A stretch of DNA of 64,000 bases from positions 2,294,001 to 2,358,000 of the forward strand of contig QUOL01000001.1 in the NCBI GenBank assembly GCA_009761415.1. Direction: 5' to 3'. This DNA comes from Sarcomyxa edulis (Eukaryota; Basidiomycota; Agaricomycetes; Agaricales; Mycenaceae). Both the position numbers and the translations under genes were made by a program. The notes under the pieces are model-generated. The model made no database searches and had not been told where the DNA came from. It worked only from the letters and a program-made list of their open reading frames with translations. Positions 48,485 to 59,935 of this stretch are shown here, piece by piece (position 1 is the stretch's first letter; every line of letters starts with the position of its first letter).

Positions 48485-50732
48485 TTATAGTTTCCAAGCT
48501 TGCTTGATGAGATCAGAAGCGCGTTCTGCGATAGCATATATAGCAGCTTGAGTGTGAGCAGCAGGAATAACAGGCTGTGTGTGAAGCAAAGTCAGGACAT
48601 AGTCCATAATTGGGGCAACTGTGCTCACCATGATAGACGCGTCGACAATACGGAGTCCGTTGACACCCTTGACTAACAGATCAGGTGTAACTACACCGTC
48701 CGAAGATCCGACGGCGCTCATCGCAGCGGTACCGACTGGATGCCAGACACTGGTTGTGAAGTTTCGAATGTAAGCATCAATGTCTTCGTCTGTGCTTGCG
48801 TCAGCGGTGCCGTACGGCCCAATGATGTAGTTGGCGAAGGCTGGGGCAGCCATGAAAGTGCGAACGGATTTGTAAGCTTCGCGGAGGATGAGGAGATCGA
48901 TGGGTGCGGTGAGGAATGCAACATCAATAAGAGGGTAGTCCCATGGGCTCGTGGTATTGAGAGTAATGGATCCGCCTATGGTGATTCGAGATACTGAGTC
49001 AGAAGAAAGTAAACGCTCGGAGAAAGTATATACGCACGGGAGGCGGTAGATACGAGATTACTGAGGACAGTCATGAAGTTACCGGTGTCAGGAGCCGTTT
49101 GAATGGGACCAACGAAGCCGCTCTGAAGAAGGATGCCGTCAGTATATTTTGTATACGAGGCAAAGAAAGCACACTCACTTCAAACACGAGCTCGTAGTGC
49201 CCAGAGGTAGGACCGTTTGAAGGATCTGTCTGATTTTCCCAGATGGAGGAGTTGTCTGGGATACGCAGCCAGCCAATGTGGTTACATGTGGTGTCAACCA
49301 ATGGTCCTTGACCTGTCTCGTTATATTGCTTCCACTCAGCATTGAGTACAGCAGGGTCGCGACGCCGCTCGTCCGCAGTGTCGTTGGAGCTGATGTAGAA
49401 TTGGTTGGGCAACATAGCATGGTCCTGGAGATTTTTACCGACGTCGGGGAGGTTGACAAGGGGTTTGATGCCGAGCTGTTTGAGCTCGGTGGCATTGCCA
49501 ATACCAGAGAGAAGGAGAATCTGGACGGAGCCGACGGAGCCTGCGGAGAGGATGACCTCTTTCTTGGCGGTGAGCTTGTATGTTGGGGCTGAAGAAAGAC
49601 GATCAGCACGGGACATCTGTTATTTCAATGGAGTCCTCACAATTAGGACCTTTAGCAAACTCGATTTGGTTGAATGACGGTTTCTTTCCCTTTGTGCCGG
49701 TGCTAATCACTTTGGTGACTTGAGTCTCTATGAGGACATCCAAGTTCGAGCGAGCAACAAAGTGGGGCGCAAGGTATGCTGTGGCAGAACTGCTACGGGC
49801 CGAATCTCCGATAGATCCGTATACCCAACCTGTAGTGCGCATTCTCGTAAGGCTCTATATTCTTCATGAGGGAAAAGGGATGAACGTACCGATACCAATC
49901 TCATTTCCTTGGTTCATGTCCTCGTTGAAGGGATACCCGGGAACCTGGGTAGTTGCTTCGAGAACCATGTCGTCCATTTCAGTCGGGTATCCTGGAAGAC
50001 TCGTAAGGACGAGGCCGTCGAAACCGTGAGCGGAGGGAATAAATTGGCCGGTGGTGTTGTGGCGGTCGGCAGGAGGCACCATCTTCTCGTTCTTCTTCAT
50101 ATATTTCTGGAGACTGTTCCAAGACCAGCCCTGATCTCTGGTGACTTTGGCCCAGTGGTCATAGTCATCTGCACCACCTCGGCTGTAAACCATATAGTCT
50201 GAGGGAGAGTGTCAGAGTATGTCGTTCACACGGATCTATGGTACTTACTGACTGAACTGGAGCCGCCCAAGAGTCTTCCACGAGGGTAGTCGAAAGAACG
50301 GTTATTCAAAGCGACCTGCGGGGTAGTGGTATAATTCCAATCCCAAGGCTTCTCTGGGGCCATGTTAGGTCCGAACAGAGGGACAATCGCATTTTCGACG
50401 CCTTCATTTCTGTTGGAAGCGATAGAGCGTTAGACTCGAGTCCGGAGAAGATATATATAAACGGGCTCACGTAACACCGGCCTCGATGATGAGGACTTTC
50501 ACGTGCGGTGATTCGCTGAGTCTGTTGGCGACGACGTTTCCTGCTGTCCCGCCTAAAATGAAGAAGAACGATCAGCCGATACAAATATAAGAAGAGGAGA
50601 ATTGCACCCACCTCCAACAACAATGAAGTCGTAGTCTTCATGCACGACGCTGCTGGCCGTCGATATAATTCGAGCGCCAACCGAGCTAATCAAGAGCAGG
50701 GCTGAAAGCAAAGAAGACATAGAAGCACGCAT
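48485..50732 (-). CDS. Secreted GMC oxidoreductase, aryl-alcohol oxidase-like (copy 2)
   Basis: This is a paralogue of the gene at 41891-44152 with the same exon plan and length. The signal peptide and following residues are almost identical to copy 1. FAD site DFIVVGGGTAGNVVANRL, then [45 protein letters not shown] and [12 protein letters not shown] are readable. The catalytic end keeps both His residues: [11 protein letters not shown] and PVIPAAHTQAAIYAIAERASDLI. Differences cluster in the middle (for example GNATELKQLGIKPL against [14 protein letters not shown]), which may shift substrate preference. It is expected to be a secreted aryl-alcohol or related oxidase producing H2O2. No frameshift or premature stop was found, so it looks functional. 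Confidence 0.92.
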
Positions 50733-52011
50733 TTTGGAATGAGAAGCCGATGGAAGGGGAGGTGAAGACAAGTTCCGAAACCACGGGGAGTTCGTCTCAT
50801 AGATCTAGAAGTCTTTTAAGGAGCCTTAGGAGAGCACAGAGAATCCCTCTTCGGAAGAGGAAGTGCTAAAACATTTGCAGTAAATTCCAAACCTCGCCCG
50901 GCGATCAGGAAAGCGCGTGCGAAACCAACGAAGGAACGGTCCAAATCATTCGACTGAACTCGTGGAGAAGGTCCGGCCTGATGACTAGTGCCCAACTAGT
51001 GCATCCTACTCTCATCTAGTCCGAAAAAAATCATCTTCAGACATGAATCGTCATGAAAGTCGATCGTATATTTGAACTCTCACCGTTGCTTGCGGACACG
51101 GAAGGTTCGGGACGGATAGAAGCCATGCGATCACAGTCCTACCTATGAAGTTTGAGTGAGTCAGTGCCGCCGGAGGGCAGAAGGATATGCACTTTGACTG
51201 GAATGGACCCAGCAGTATCCAGGCAAAGAAGTGCCCAACCACGATGTCAGCGCCACACGCTGACCGGCAATTGCCCCCGGGCTGTAGCGTGTACGGTTAA
51301 GCGAGATCACGGGCGTTCCTGGCTGTTCCGACGCGAGCGTACCAGGATCATCTTATCCGATAAGATCAAGACAACCTCGGGCAAGAGTCTGTAATCTCTC
51401 CGAGCATCCAATCAACAGCAGCCGCGTCCTTTTTGCCCCACCGCCGAGATGGTTGTCTAATCTTAGCGATCTTATCTTTCGCACCTATTCCGGTTGATCT
51501 TATCGATCGTTTGGGGTCCTGGGGACAACCTCGTATGTTTGTCTTCGATCTTCATGAATTCCTGGTCATTTGGACCCATTCGAATGGTACGATCATGTTT
51601 ATTTCGTTTTCGGACAGTCCCGCCTGTATATTCTTAGACATCCTATCCTCTCTCGAAATAACTGTCCAGGCTCTTCACCTACTCGTCATCTTCGCTGAGG
51701 ACGTCGACGGCCGCCTGAAATGAACCCGACGTTCTGAGATGTTCTGGTGTATGTCCCGTACAAGATTTCGAATTACCGGATCGCACCGTGCCCGAACGGC
51801 TGAACGAAAGTTACAAACCACGAAAAGCCTAGGCCACTACTGAGACAGATCATCCTCACTGTTCCGAGAAACTGTGTCGGAGCGCCTCATGGACAACAGT
51901 TCCTCCTTTTCATGATGCAATAAAGACACGAAGTCAATTTTGTTCTAGTATGTACAATTACAGTCCATTGTAGGTCGTGGCATATGAAAACATCCGATCG
52001 TACCGAAGTCT
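50733..52011. other. Intergenic, upstream of GMC copy 2
   Basis: This contains the copy 2 promoter and the 3' flank of the alcohol dehydrogenase. A GATAAG/CTTATC-type pair (ATCTTATCCGATAAGATC at 51348-51365) is a nearly perfect palindrome and recalls GATA-factor sites; CTTATC recurs at 51471 and 51497. The open frame at 51433-51723 is not protein-like. Confidence 0.5.
50811..50820 (-). promoter_or_regulatory. TATA-like element of GMC copy 2
   Basis: On the minus strand CTTAAAAGAC begins 79-88 bases before the ATG at 50732, the same spacing as in copy 1. Confidence 0.45.
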
Positions 52012-53384
52012 TCACGGGAAGACGATGACGTTGCGGAATCTAGCTTTGTTGGTCATTACCCCGGCATAAGCGTTCGAGTATTCCTCTAGAGGATACTCCT
52101 GTACGATCGCTTTGACGTCTACGTTCGTGGCCACACAATTGTCAGTGATGAGACATGAGCACAGAAAGGAGAAAGCGCACTTGAGACTGTCGAGAACTTG
52201 ACACACTGCTCCATGTCTGGTGAAGCTCCACAACACCAACCACGAATAGTAGCGCGGTTCATGTTCAAAAGCAAGTTCCAAACTTCGATGGGTGCATCGG
52301 TTGCAGCAGAGACGAGTGTGACGGTGCCATTCTTGCCGATAGCTGGCAGGATGGAGTTGATATGCTTAGCGTAAGGCGCAGTGCAGACGATGACGCGAGC
52401 TCCGCCGAGGGATTGTATGAGTTTGACTGCGTCAGTGGTACTGCTGTCGATATATTCTGATGCGCCCATAGACAGAGCTAGTTCTCGTTTCGAGGAACCA
52501 GACGAGACTGCATAGACCTGGCAATCCAAGATAATCGTAAGTAAACATTGAGGTAAGAGAGACCTTGATGGGCGTACCTTCAGACCCAATTTGGACGCGT
52601 ACTGTGTGCAATAGCGATGAGAGAAAGTTCGATGCTTATCATCAAGCTGGGTACATTACCTGAACTGCAAGATGACCGAGGCCTCCCACACCCTGCACAA
52701 CGCAAATGTCACCGGGAGTCCAGTTGGTAGTCCTGATCGCATCGAACACGGTGGTTCCAGCACAGAATAGCGGAGCAAGTTCGGCGTATGACGCATTTTG
52801 AAGTGCTTCCTCCGGAAGACTGACGACAACTGAGCTCCCGATCTGATAAGCATCGATGTTTGAACAAAAAGAAAAGGTGACAAACGTACCGGTCTCATCT
52901 GCATACATGTATTCAGCATGACCACCGTCAAATGTGAAACCAGTCACTCCGCCCTGCTTGCACGTCCAATACTCTCCTTTCCTGCAGAATTCACACCTGT
53001 TGCAGTATCCACCATTCCAACCTGCACCCACCAAGGCTCCGATTTTGAATCGTCCATCACCATTTCTTTCCTTGATGGCAGAGCCTAGCTCCGCGATACG
53101 ACCAACAACTTCATGTCCAGGAGTACGAGGGTAGGTGAGCCCCGGCCAAGTACCCTCTTTGACGAAGTGGTCAGAGCTACATATGCCGGAGGCGTGTACG
53201 CGAATGAGGACTTCATTGGGCCCGAGTTCTCGAATTGGACGTTCGACGATGTCCCATGAACCTTCTGCGCTAGCGCAACTGACTGGGAGAGACGAATCAG
53301 GTTAGATCCTAGAAAACAAGAGTCAAGGGTCAAAGGTAACTTACTAGCTTTGAAAGTCTTCGGCAGTGTGGGGTTTCCGCTCAT
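52012..53384 (-). CDS. Zinc-dependent alcohol dehydrogenase
   Basis: Six or so exons give about 355 residues from MSGNPTLPKTFKA. The catalytic zinc region is ASGICSSDHFVKEGTWPG followed by PRTPGHEVVGRI. The structural zinc loop CNRCEFCRKGEYWTC has its four cysteines. The nucleotide-binding turn is VVQGVGGLGHLAVQ (GxGxxG), spliced to YASKLGLKVYAVS. C-terminal segments are GGARVIVCTAPY, GTVTLVSA and YPLEEYSNAYAGVM. This is the yeast-ADH-like NAD(P)-dependent medium-chain family acting in the cytosol. In this neighbourhood it may interconvert aryl alcohols and aldehydes, which is inference. Its last exon is at 52012; the 5' neighbour, the phenol hydroxylase, is divergent. Confidence 0.93.
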
Positions 53385-54835
53385 GATTGGAAAGTTAGTG
53401 GGGAGATGGTCTCGGTGACTGGCGGTATATATCGGAAAAGAGAATGCTCCTATCGATGTGTGCTATTCGAGTACAGTATACCCATACTTGTCGGACTACA
53501 GCCACCAGGGTATCGATTTGATCCTCGGAAGTGCAACACGATCTTTGTGATCGTCCCTTGTGGAACAACGCGAATCCAGTCCGGTGTGAAACGGCTTTGT
53601 TGTATTTAGTAGTCTTACCCCCGAGGTGAATACCTGGGGCCCCGCTTTACAGCCATTGATTTGAGTCACATATGGAGCCGCCAGATATAGAGAGATGTTC
53701 GTATAAATGGAGGTGACTGAGTCTGATCGTGTGACACATCGTGAAGTCAAGGGAAGCAATTCATAAGACCTCTCAAAGTCCGCGGGGCCGGTACTTTGAC
53801 AAGGTCTCGGACCCTCAGACCAGCCTTCTACTCTATATATGTCTGACATAAATCTGATAGTGACAATACTTGAGAGAGAAGAAGGATTCTATGTTATCTC
53901 CTTGAGAATACTGAAAATGAAATCTTCCATCGTGATTGTGAACGGCGTCACCCGCGGCCGCGAGGCGTTCTAATTTGAAAATTTCATGGTGATCTATCGA
54001 TGTCTATCGACTGATTTTTGAGATCAGAGTAGAGCTGTGAGAGGAGAATAGCCATTGATACATGAGTTTCTGCGAAGAGACTTGCCGACAGACGGCGAGT
54101 CGGATGTCCGCCGAGTCCGGAGCTAAAAGTCATTAGCTTCCGATCATAACAAGGACAAAATGATCGTTGGACGTCTAAATTTGGTCAACACGATCTGGTC
54201 CACACTCCACCCGATCCAGTCAGACTGCCATCAGACCGCAAAGACCTGCAGAATTGAAGTACAACATGATCCACTCAATCCCCACCGCATTATACCGCTT
54301 TCCATAGCGAACTAGCGAGGATTCAGTTCAGGGAACATCCTGATACTGAAAATCCGCAAATACGTACGCGTACGCCAGTCGAGAGCTACGTTGTATTCGA
54401 AATGGATGTCAAAGCTAACTTGCCATTAGTACACTACTTACTAGATGCCAAGAAGTAGGCGCCATCCACACATAGCCGGTATGACTGCTAGTGCGGGATC
54501 AGTGAGTGGATACCTTCCCACGTGTACAGATCAGTAACTTCGTATCCCACCATAGTAAAATTTACCTCGGAATTGCAGACTCCAAAGCTTGAGCACGAAT
54601 TTCAATCCGAGGAATGCATTTCCGATCCACCACGTTAGCTCTCCTTTCTCTGCGGAATGGCTGTCAATTGATCTGGACCATCGCAGACTTGCCATTCCCT
54701 GTCCATCCCTAGTGGATTATTAACATACCCCTGCATGCTTCTGGACTACCATACATGTATAAAAGGTCATTGACATAAGTGGCTTTGATCCACCATCCTC
54801 ATACGTCCTCTCCCATCATCCCATCATACACAGCA
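53385..54835. other. Divergent intergenic region between ADH and phenol hydroxylase
   Basis: This 1.45 kb control region serves two cluster genes. TATATAT at 53426-53432 is near the alcohol dehydrogenase start. No open frame is protein-like. Several CG-rich inverted words (for example CGGCGAGTCGGATGTCCGCCG near 54096) could be zinc-cluster factor sites, which is a guess. Confidence 0.5.
54758..54765 (+). promoter_or_regulatory. TATA box of phenol hydroxylase gene
   Basis: TATAAAAG lies 78 bases before the ATG at 54836 and is followed by a CT/CA-rich leader (CCCATCATCCCATCATACAC), the standard arrangement of strongly regulated fungal genes. Confidence 0.6.
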
Positions 54836-57165
54836 ATGGCCACCTTCACCGACGACTTCAAGGCTTACGTTCAGCCTTACACTACCGAGCAGTATGTCGC
54901 AGATCAATAGTCTGTGTCAATCAAGGGTATACTGATAACATTTACAGTGTTAACCCATCTCAACCCAACACTCTGGGCGTAAATCCCATCGTCACCTATC
55001 CCGACCTTCTGAACGGGACTAACTGCGAGCACCCTGCAGTGCCCAACTACAAGCCCAAGTCGGAGGTAGATGTGCTCATTATTGGAGGTAGGCCACACTC
55101 GCAATTATTGGCATTACAAGTTTATTGAACACGTTGGTAGCCGGACCCGTGGGCCTCACCACTGCTGCGTCTCTCGTCCGTCAAGGTGTCACTGTTCGTA
55201 TCCTGGACAGATCTCCTCACCCTCTCATTGTTGGACGTGCCGATTCTCTTCAACCTCGTACCATGGAAGTCTTCCAACAACTTGGTCTCGGTCCTGAGGC
55301 CTTACTAGGACCTCGCCTCGAACACACAGTAGTTTACAAGGATGGAAAGATGGAGATCTTCACCGAGAGTCACCAGTCCCCTCCTACTGAAGGACGCTTC
55401 CAAGGTTTATACGATGCTACCCAAACCGAAGTGGAACACATGCTTATTAGGTTCGTCTCATCATCCACTCCATGGATGATTTTCTATATAATAATGCACT
55501 TTTCCTTACAGAGATCTCATTCGTCACGATGTCCTTGTTGAGAGACCGTGCACCGCGACCTCTTACACCTTCGATGAGGAAGCCGGTCCCTCTGTAACAC
55601 ACCCGATCACCGTCAATATCACTAACCATGCCACCGGAGAGGAAGAAGTAGTCACTACCCGCTTCCTAGTAGGCAGTGACGGAGCACACAGCATGATCCG
55701 CAAATCTTTGCCCATCAAATTCAATGGCATCAAGACCGACCTTCATTGGGGTATCGTCGATGCCGTGATTGATACTGACTTCCCTCATCGCTGGACTTTT
55801 GGGTTTGTCCATCTCTATATGACGTCCCTGTACCTTGATTCACGTTCTATTCTAGAACTGTACTCAACTCGGAGCATGGTGGCTGCCTCATCATTCCTCG
55901 TGAACGTGACATGGTCCGTCTATACGCCCAGCTTCGTCCTGAACCCGGCAAGGAATTCGATGCTTCCAAAGTGAGTCTCCTTTGTTCTCATATTCGGATC
56001 ATGACTCACCCAAATAAATTTTAGTGGGGACCCAAAGAGGTGTTGGAACAGCTTAACAGGATCTACGCTCCTTATACCTTGAGATATGCCAGCCCTGTGG
56101 ACTGGTTCGCTGTGTTAACAAGTGAGTCCTATGAGCTGGAACAAAGACAACTCGTCTAAACCGGTTCACTAGTCAACGAGCGTGTCGCAAGCTCCTTCAC
56201 CCACAAGGACCGTATCTTCTTGGCTGGAGATTCTTGGTATGCTTCATACTTGCTATAGATCAAGCACTATCATTCAACTATTCTCTGCATCTAGCCATGT
56301 ACACAGCGCCAAAGGTGCCTTCGGTATGAACACGGGTGTCATGGATGCCCACAACCTAGCATGGAAACTCGGCATGCTCTGCAAAGGAGTTGCCAAGCCA
56401 GGCCTTCTCGACACATACGATCAAGAACGACGTGAAAACGCGCTCCGCGCCGTTGCCACATCTGCACGATACCTTCGTTTCGTTGGTAACTGCACATTCC
56501 AAAACATTGACGGATCTGAGACGGAGAAGGACCCAGAGGACTTCCAGCTCGTCGTCTCCCCCGGTGAAGACCCACACATCGCATACTTCAAAAAATTCGC
56601 CAAAGAGAACGGTCGTTTCCTTATCGGTCTCGATGTTGACTACAGAACTAACGCTATCAACCACGACGTCGATCCTCTTGTCACCGGCATCCGCTCTGGA
56701 TACCGTGCTCCTGACCCAAAGATTGCCCTTTCCCGAAGCGTGTCTGCACGACTCTACGATGCATTCGGTGCTCTTGACCAGTTCACTATCCTCGTCTTCG
56801 CTAGCAATTTGATTGGTGATGTCGAGCCCAAACTCAAGGCTCTCGACACATACCTCGCCTCTCCGAAATCATTCTACAACTCTTACGGGACACACGACCT
56901 ATTCAAGGTTGTAGTTGTCGTACGAGCAACGCCTTCTCAGGCCGAAAGCCGTATCAAGGCATTCCCCTTCCTTTCCAAGCAGCGAGTCGTCTACGATGAT
57001 CAACTACCCCCCGGTATCTTCGGCGCTGATGCTCACTCGATTTACGGAGTTGATCACAAGTTGGGAGCTGTTGTTGCGGTGCGCCCGGATACGTGGATCG
57101 GTACTGCTACCACTATCGATAACGTCGCCAATCTGGAGTCGTACTTCTCAACTTTCCTTCAATAG
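54836..57165 (+). CDS. FAD-dependent phenol 2-monooxygenase-like enzyme
   Basis: About eight exons give roughly 640 residues. After a 70-residue N-terminal extension the FAD site is VDVLIIGAGPVGLTTAASL, followed by ILDRS. The second motif is FLVGSDGAHSMIRKSL, and DRIFLAGDSCHVHSAKGAFG with MNTGVMDAHNLAWKL is the third FAD motif, restored by a splice between S and C. The C-terminal part (SVSARLYDAFG, FKVVVVVRA, RVVYDDQLPPGIFGADAHSIYGVDH) is the thioredoxin-like dimerisation domain of phenol hydroxylases. Such enzymes use NADPH and O2 to turn phenols into catechols in the cytosol. It is the last member of the putative aromatic cluster. The family call is firm, the substrate unknown. Confidence 0.93.
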
Positions 57166-57366
57166 TTATTCGATTTTTCAATAGGTATATTAGACAATAT
57201 TAGACTGTATGAAAGCGTAGGATTACTTCGCAAAACAATAGGATTGCTTTTTCTCTCTCTGCATTGGTTCCATCTCACAGAAAGAAAGATGCCACTCCAC
57301 AATCCTTTGGAAGATAAATAACGACATAGTGTACAAATGTGCATTAACTTGGTCCGAGTGATTATT

Positions 57367-59681
57367 CTATAGGTCAGGCAACTCCCGTTGTATCAGCCGA
57401 GTCCATGTACTTTCCTTCCACCAATCATCCATGCTATCGATCCGCTCCCACAATGTCTCTTCATCTACCCCGTAGATCTCGTACTTTCCTCCGTTCAAAG
57501 GCCGATTTTCACGTTTAGCAACATCAAGGGCTGCTTTGTTTTCACCCCTGTGTAACAGATCACAGTCGAGACAGTCAGTGAGCGGACGAGCCAGGAAGGG
57601 GTTCAGAGGAGAATGGCTCGCCTGAGTAGCTCCAGTAGTTCCGTCCGATCTGGGAAAAATAATCGCGGCTCTAGGACGGCTAGAATTCCTAACGCAGCAC
57701 GGTACAAAAACGAATCACCCTCGAGGAGAAGTACGTCCCAGACCCGTGCACATGCCTCGAAGGGAAGATGATTCAGAAACAGCGGTATAAGCCAGTCGGG
57801 TAGGTACGCAGCAGGGGATATTTGATGCTGCTTGAAATTGAAGTAGACTTCGCTATGATTTAGAACTTATGTGGCCATAAGGATGATGCTCCGATTGCTG
57901 CTCACTTTTTGGCATGCCATCTGCGAGTAGAGTATCGAATATTCTGAGGAGAGCGATTGAGCATGAGACTAAGACCATTATAAGATTCCGATGCACCTGT
58001 AGTAAGCTTCGACCTGGTAGGATCGATCAACATCTGCTTCACTCAAAGTTGTAGTAATGATGTATTGAACTCACGTCTTCTTTGCCTCCAGCTCCTCCGA
58101 AGAAACTTCTCATGCAATGCCGTTCTAGCAGATTCCTCATGACCACAAAACCTTGATTGGGTGGCATGTTAATCAAAAACATTGCGGCTATCTTTGCTGC
58201 CCCCATAGTATATCCCAGTCCTTCATCGCTCCGACTCACCACCCAAGCCGTAAGCATATCTTTGAGATCAGGGTAGAGCGGTCCGTTCACATGGTGAAAG
58301 ATGTGTAGAGCGGGTAGTGTGGTGGAGATGTCATCCTCGATGGACGCAAGAGTTGAGGCAGGGAACGACCCAGATGATATGGCGCGTTTGGCACGGGCTA
58401 GACAGCTTCGATAGTTATCTGGTGTATCATCGCGAAGGATATGTCAATTGGAGAGTATGTTTGCGTCTTAACGTCTATCGCACGAAATGAGTTACAAAAG
58501 TCCCTACCTTTACTTAGCGCAAGTGCATTACCCACTGCCTTTTCCCACATAGTCGCTCGCAATTTGGTCGGAATTCCATTCCACCATAGCTTTCGTAGGG
58601 CGGGATTTTTGTTGACTACTCTCCAATCAGGGACTATGTCTCTTTCCCAAATATGAAGGGAGTCTTCAATTTTCTGTTCGCGTATCAGACGACGTTCTTG
58701 AAGGGCCTTTCTTCGTTTCTCGGCTGAGGCGTCAGGTAATGTCAACGACTGATAGATATATGCTAACGCAAGACCTACCCGCGATGCGACTGTGTTTCAT
58801 CATGGACTCCCAGTCAGCCATATGCCGATCATCTAAGGCAATTTGAGTGAGACCGTATCGTCTGAATTATTTGGTATGTACTTACCTTCCTCGCGGCTTT
58901 TGGGAGGGAGAAATGGAGGTCGCGTTTTACTTACTACCTTTTGCAAGATGCTGGGCCCTAAGGAGCGGGCCGGCCGATGTGCAGGTGGTCTGGTCTGTAA
59001 TGCGGGCGCTGACGGCGTATGGGGTATAGATTTAGACTCGAATGGCGGTACGGGCGGTGCTGCAGATGGAGACAAGGAAGATGACGATGCAGTAATGTTG
59101 GAGGACGGTGGCGTAGAATTTGGTCCGGAACGTGCAGTATGTGGTGATTTCTCTCCAGAAGAGGACACTATGGATGATGACGAAGATGCGGATGGAAGGG
59201 ATGGCTCGTCTGGCGGAGGTCGAGACGATAATGAAACGCGGCTATTTGGTGATTTAGATGCGTCTATGAGAACAGTTGGGTATGGGTCATCCAAGTTGTT
59301 ATCAGCCCGCTGCTCATTGACGTCCAGTACAGGAGATGCAGACAAAGATATAGATGAGAATTCAGAGTCGTCTGGGGATCGTGGTCGGGAACTGTGCTCC
59401 GAGGCAGGTGAATGACCATTCATGTCAATCGTAGACACAGAATTATCGGCAGCCTCGAAGAAACCAGTGGGCACTTTGTGCTGTCCATTGTGTTGATTTG
59501 AATCATTCCACGAGTCTTCGATACCGGGAAGATTCTTGGCTACCTCCTCGCGCACAGCGTCGGGAGAAAACTGGTAAGACATGTCCTGATCGTCTGTGTC
59601 CGAAAAGGCATCATCGTAGTCAAACGGAGTTACATGATGAACGGGTACCGACACTGGGACGCTGTCTCCAACGATGGCCAT
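57367..59681 (-). CDS. TBC-domain (Rab-GAP-like) protein with atypical catalytic residues
   Basis: About ten exons give roughly 590 residues from MAIVGDSVPVSVPVHHVTPF. The N-terminal 280 residues are acidic then Ser/Pro-rich and disordered. The TBC domain begins near DIVPDWRVVNKNPALRKLWWNGIPTKLRATMWEKAVGN, which has the R.LWW.GIP..LR..MW pattern. It continues with LGYTMGAAKIAAMFLINM, NLLERHCMRSFFGG, AYYRIFDTLL, YLPDWLIPLFLNHLPFEACARVWDVLLLEGDSFLYRAALGIL. The arginine-finger site reads IEDDIST instead of IxxDxxR and the glutamine-finger site reads YTM instead of YxQ, so normal dual-finger GAP activity is doubtful. It probably works in membrane traffic. The TBC assignment is firm. Confidence 0.88.
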
Positions 59682-59935
59682 GGTGTCGTGGCTGCTCGTC
59701 GTACGCTGTGGGGTTGCTTAAGTGCTTGATAGCGCGCTTGATTCGGAGGCAAGAGCGGCGTGGCGGTGCCGCAGTGGTACCTGAGGTGGCTGTGCTATGT
59801 GACCCACTTGCTCATCGTCAGTCACGACGTCGAGCTACTTCTGCTCATCACCCTCGACGTCCACCACAAGTACGTTATTATTTTTCAAAAAAACTACACG
59901 CAAGCCCATTTTGTTAGCAGATTAATGTTCATACA

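Noticed and set aside
41891..50732. Mobile-element origin for the duplicated GMC oxidoreductases
   Set aside because: No transposase, long terminal repeat or terminal inverted repeat was noticed around either copy; an ordinary gene duplication explains the pair.
51433..51723. 96-codon plus-strand open frame upstream of GMC copy 2
   Set aside because: It lies in promoter sequence and has no recognisable domain.
58843..59415. 190-codon plus-strand open frame, Asp/Gly-rich
   Set aside because: It lies antisense to the Ser/Pro-rich N-terminus of the TBC protein; its composition is the expected complement of that low-complexity sequence.
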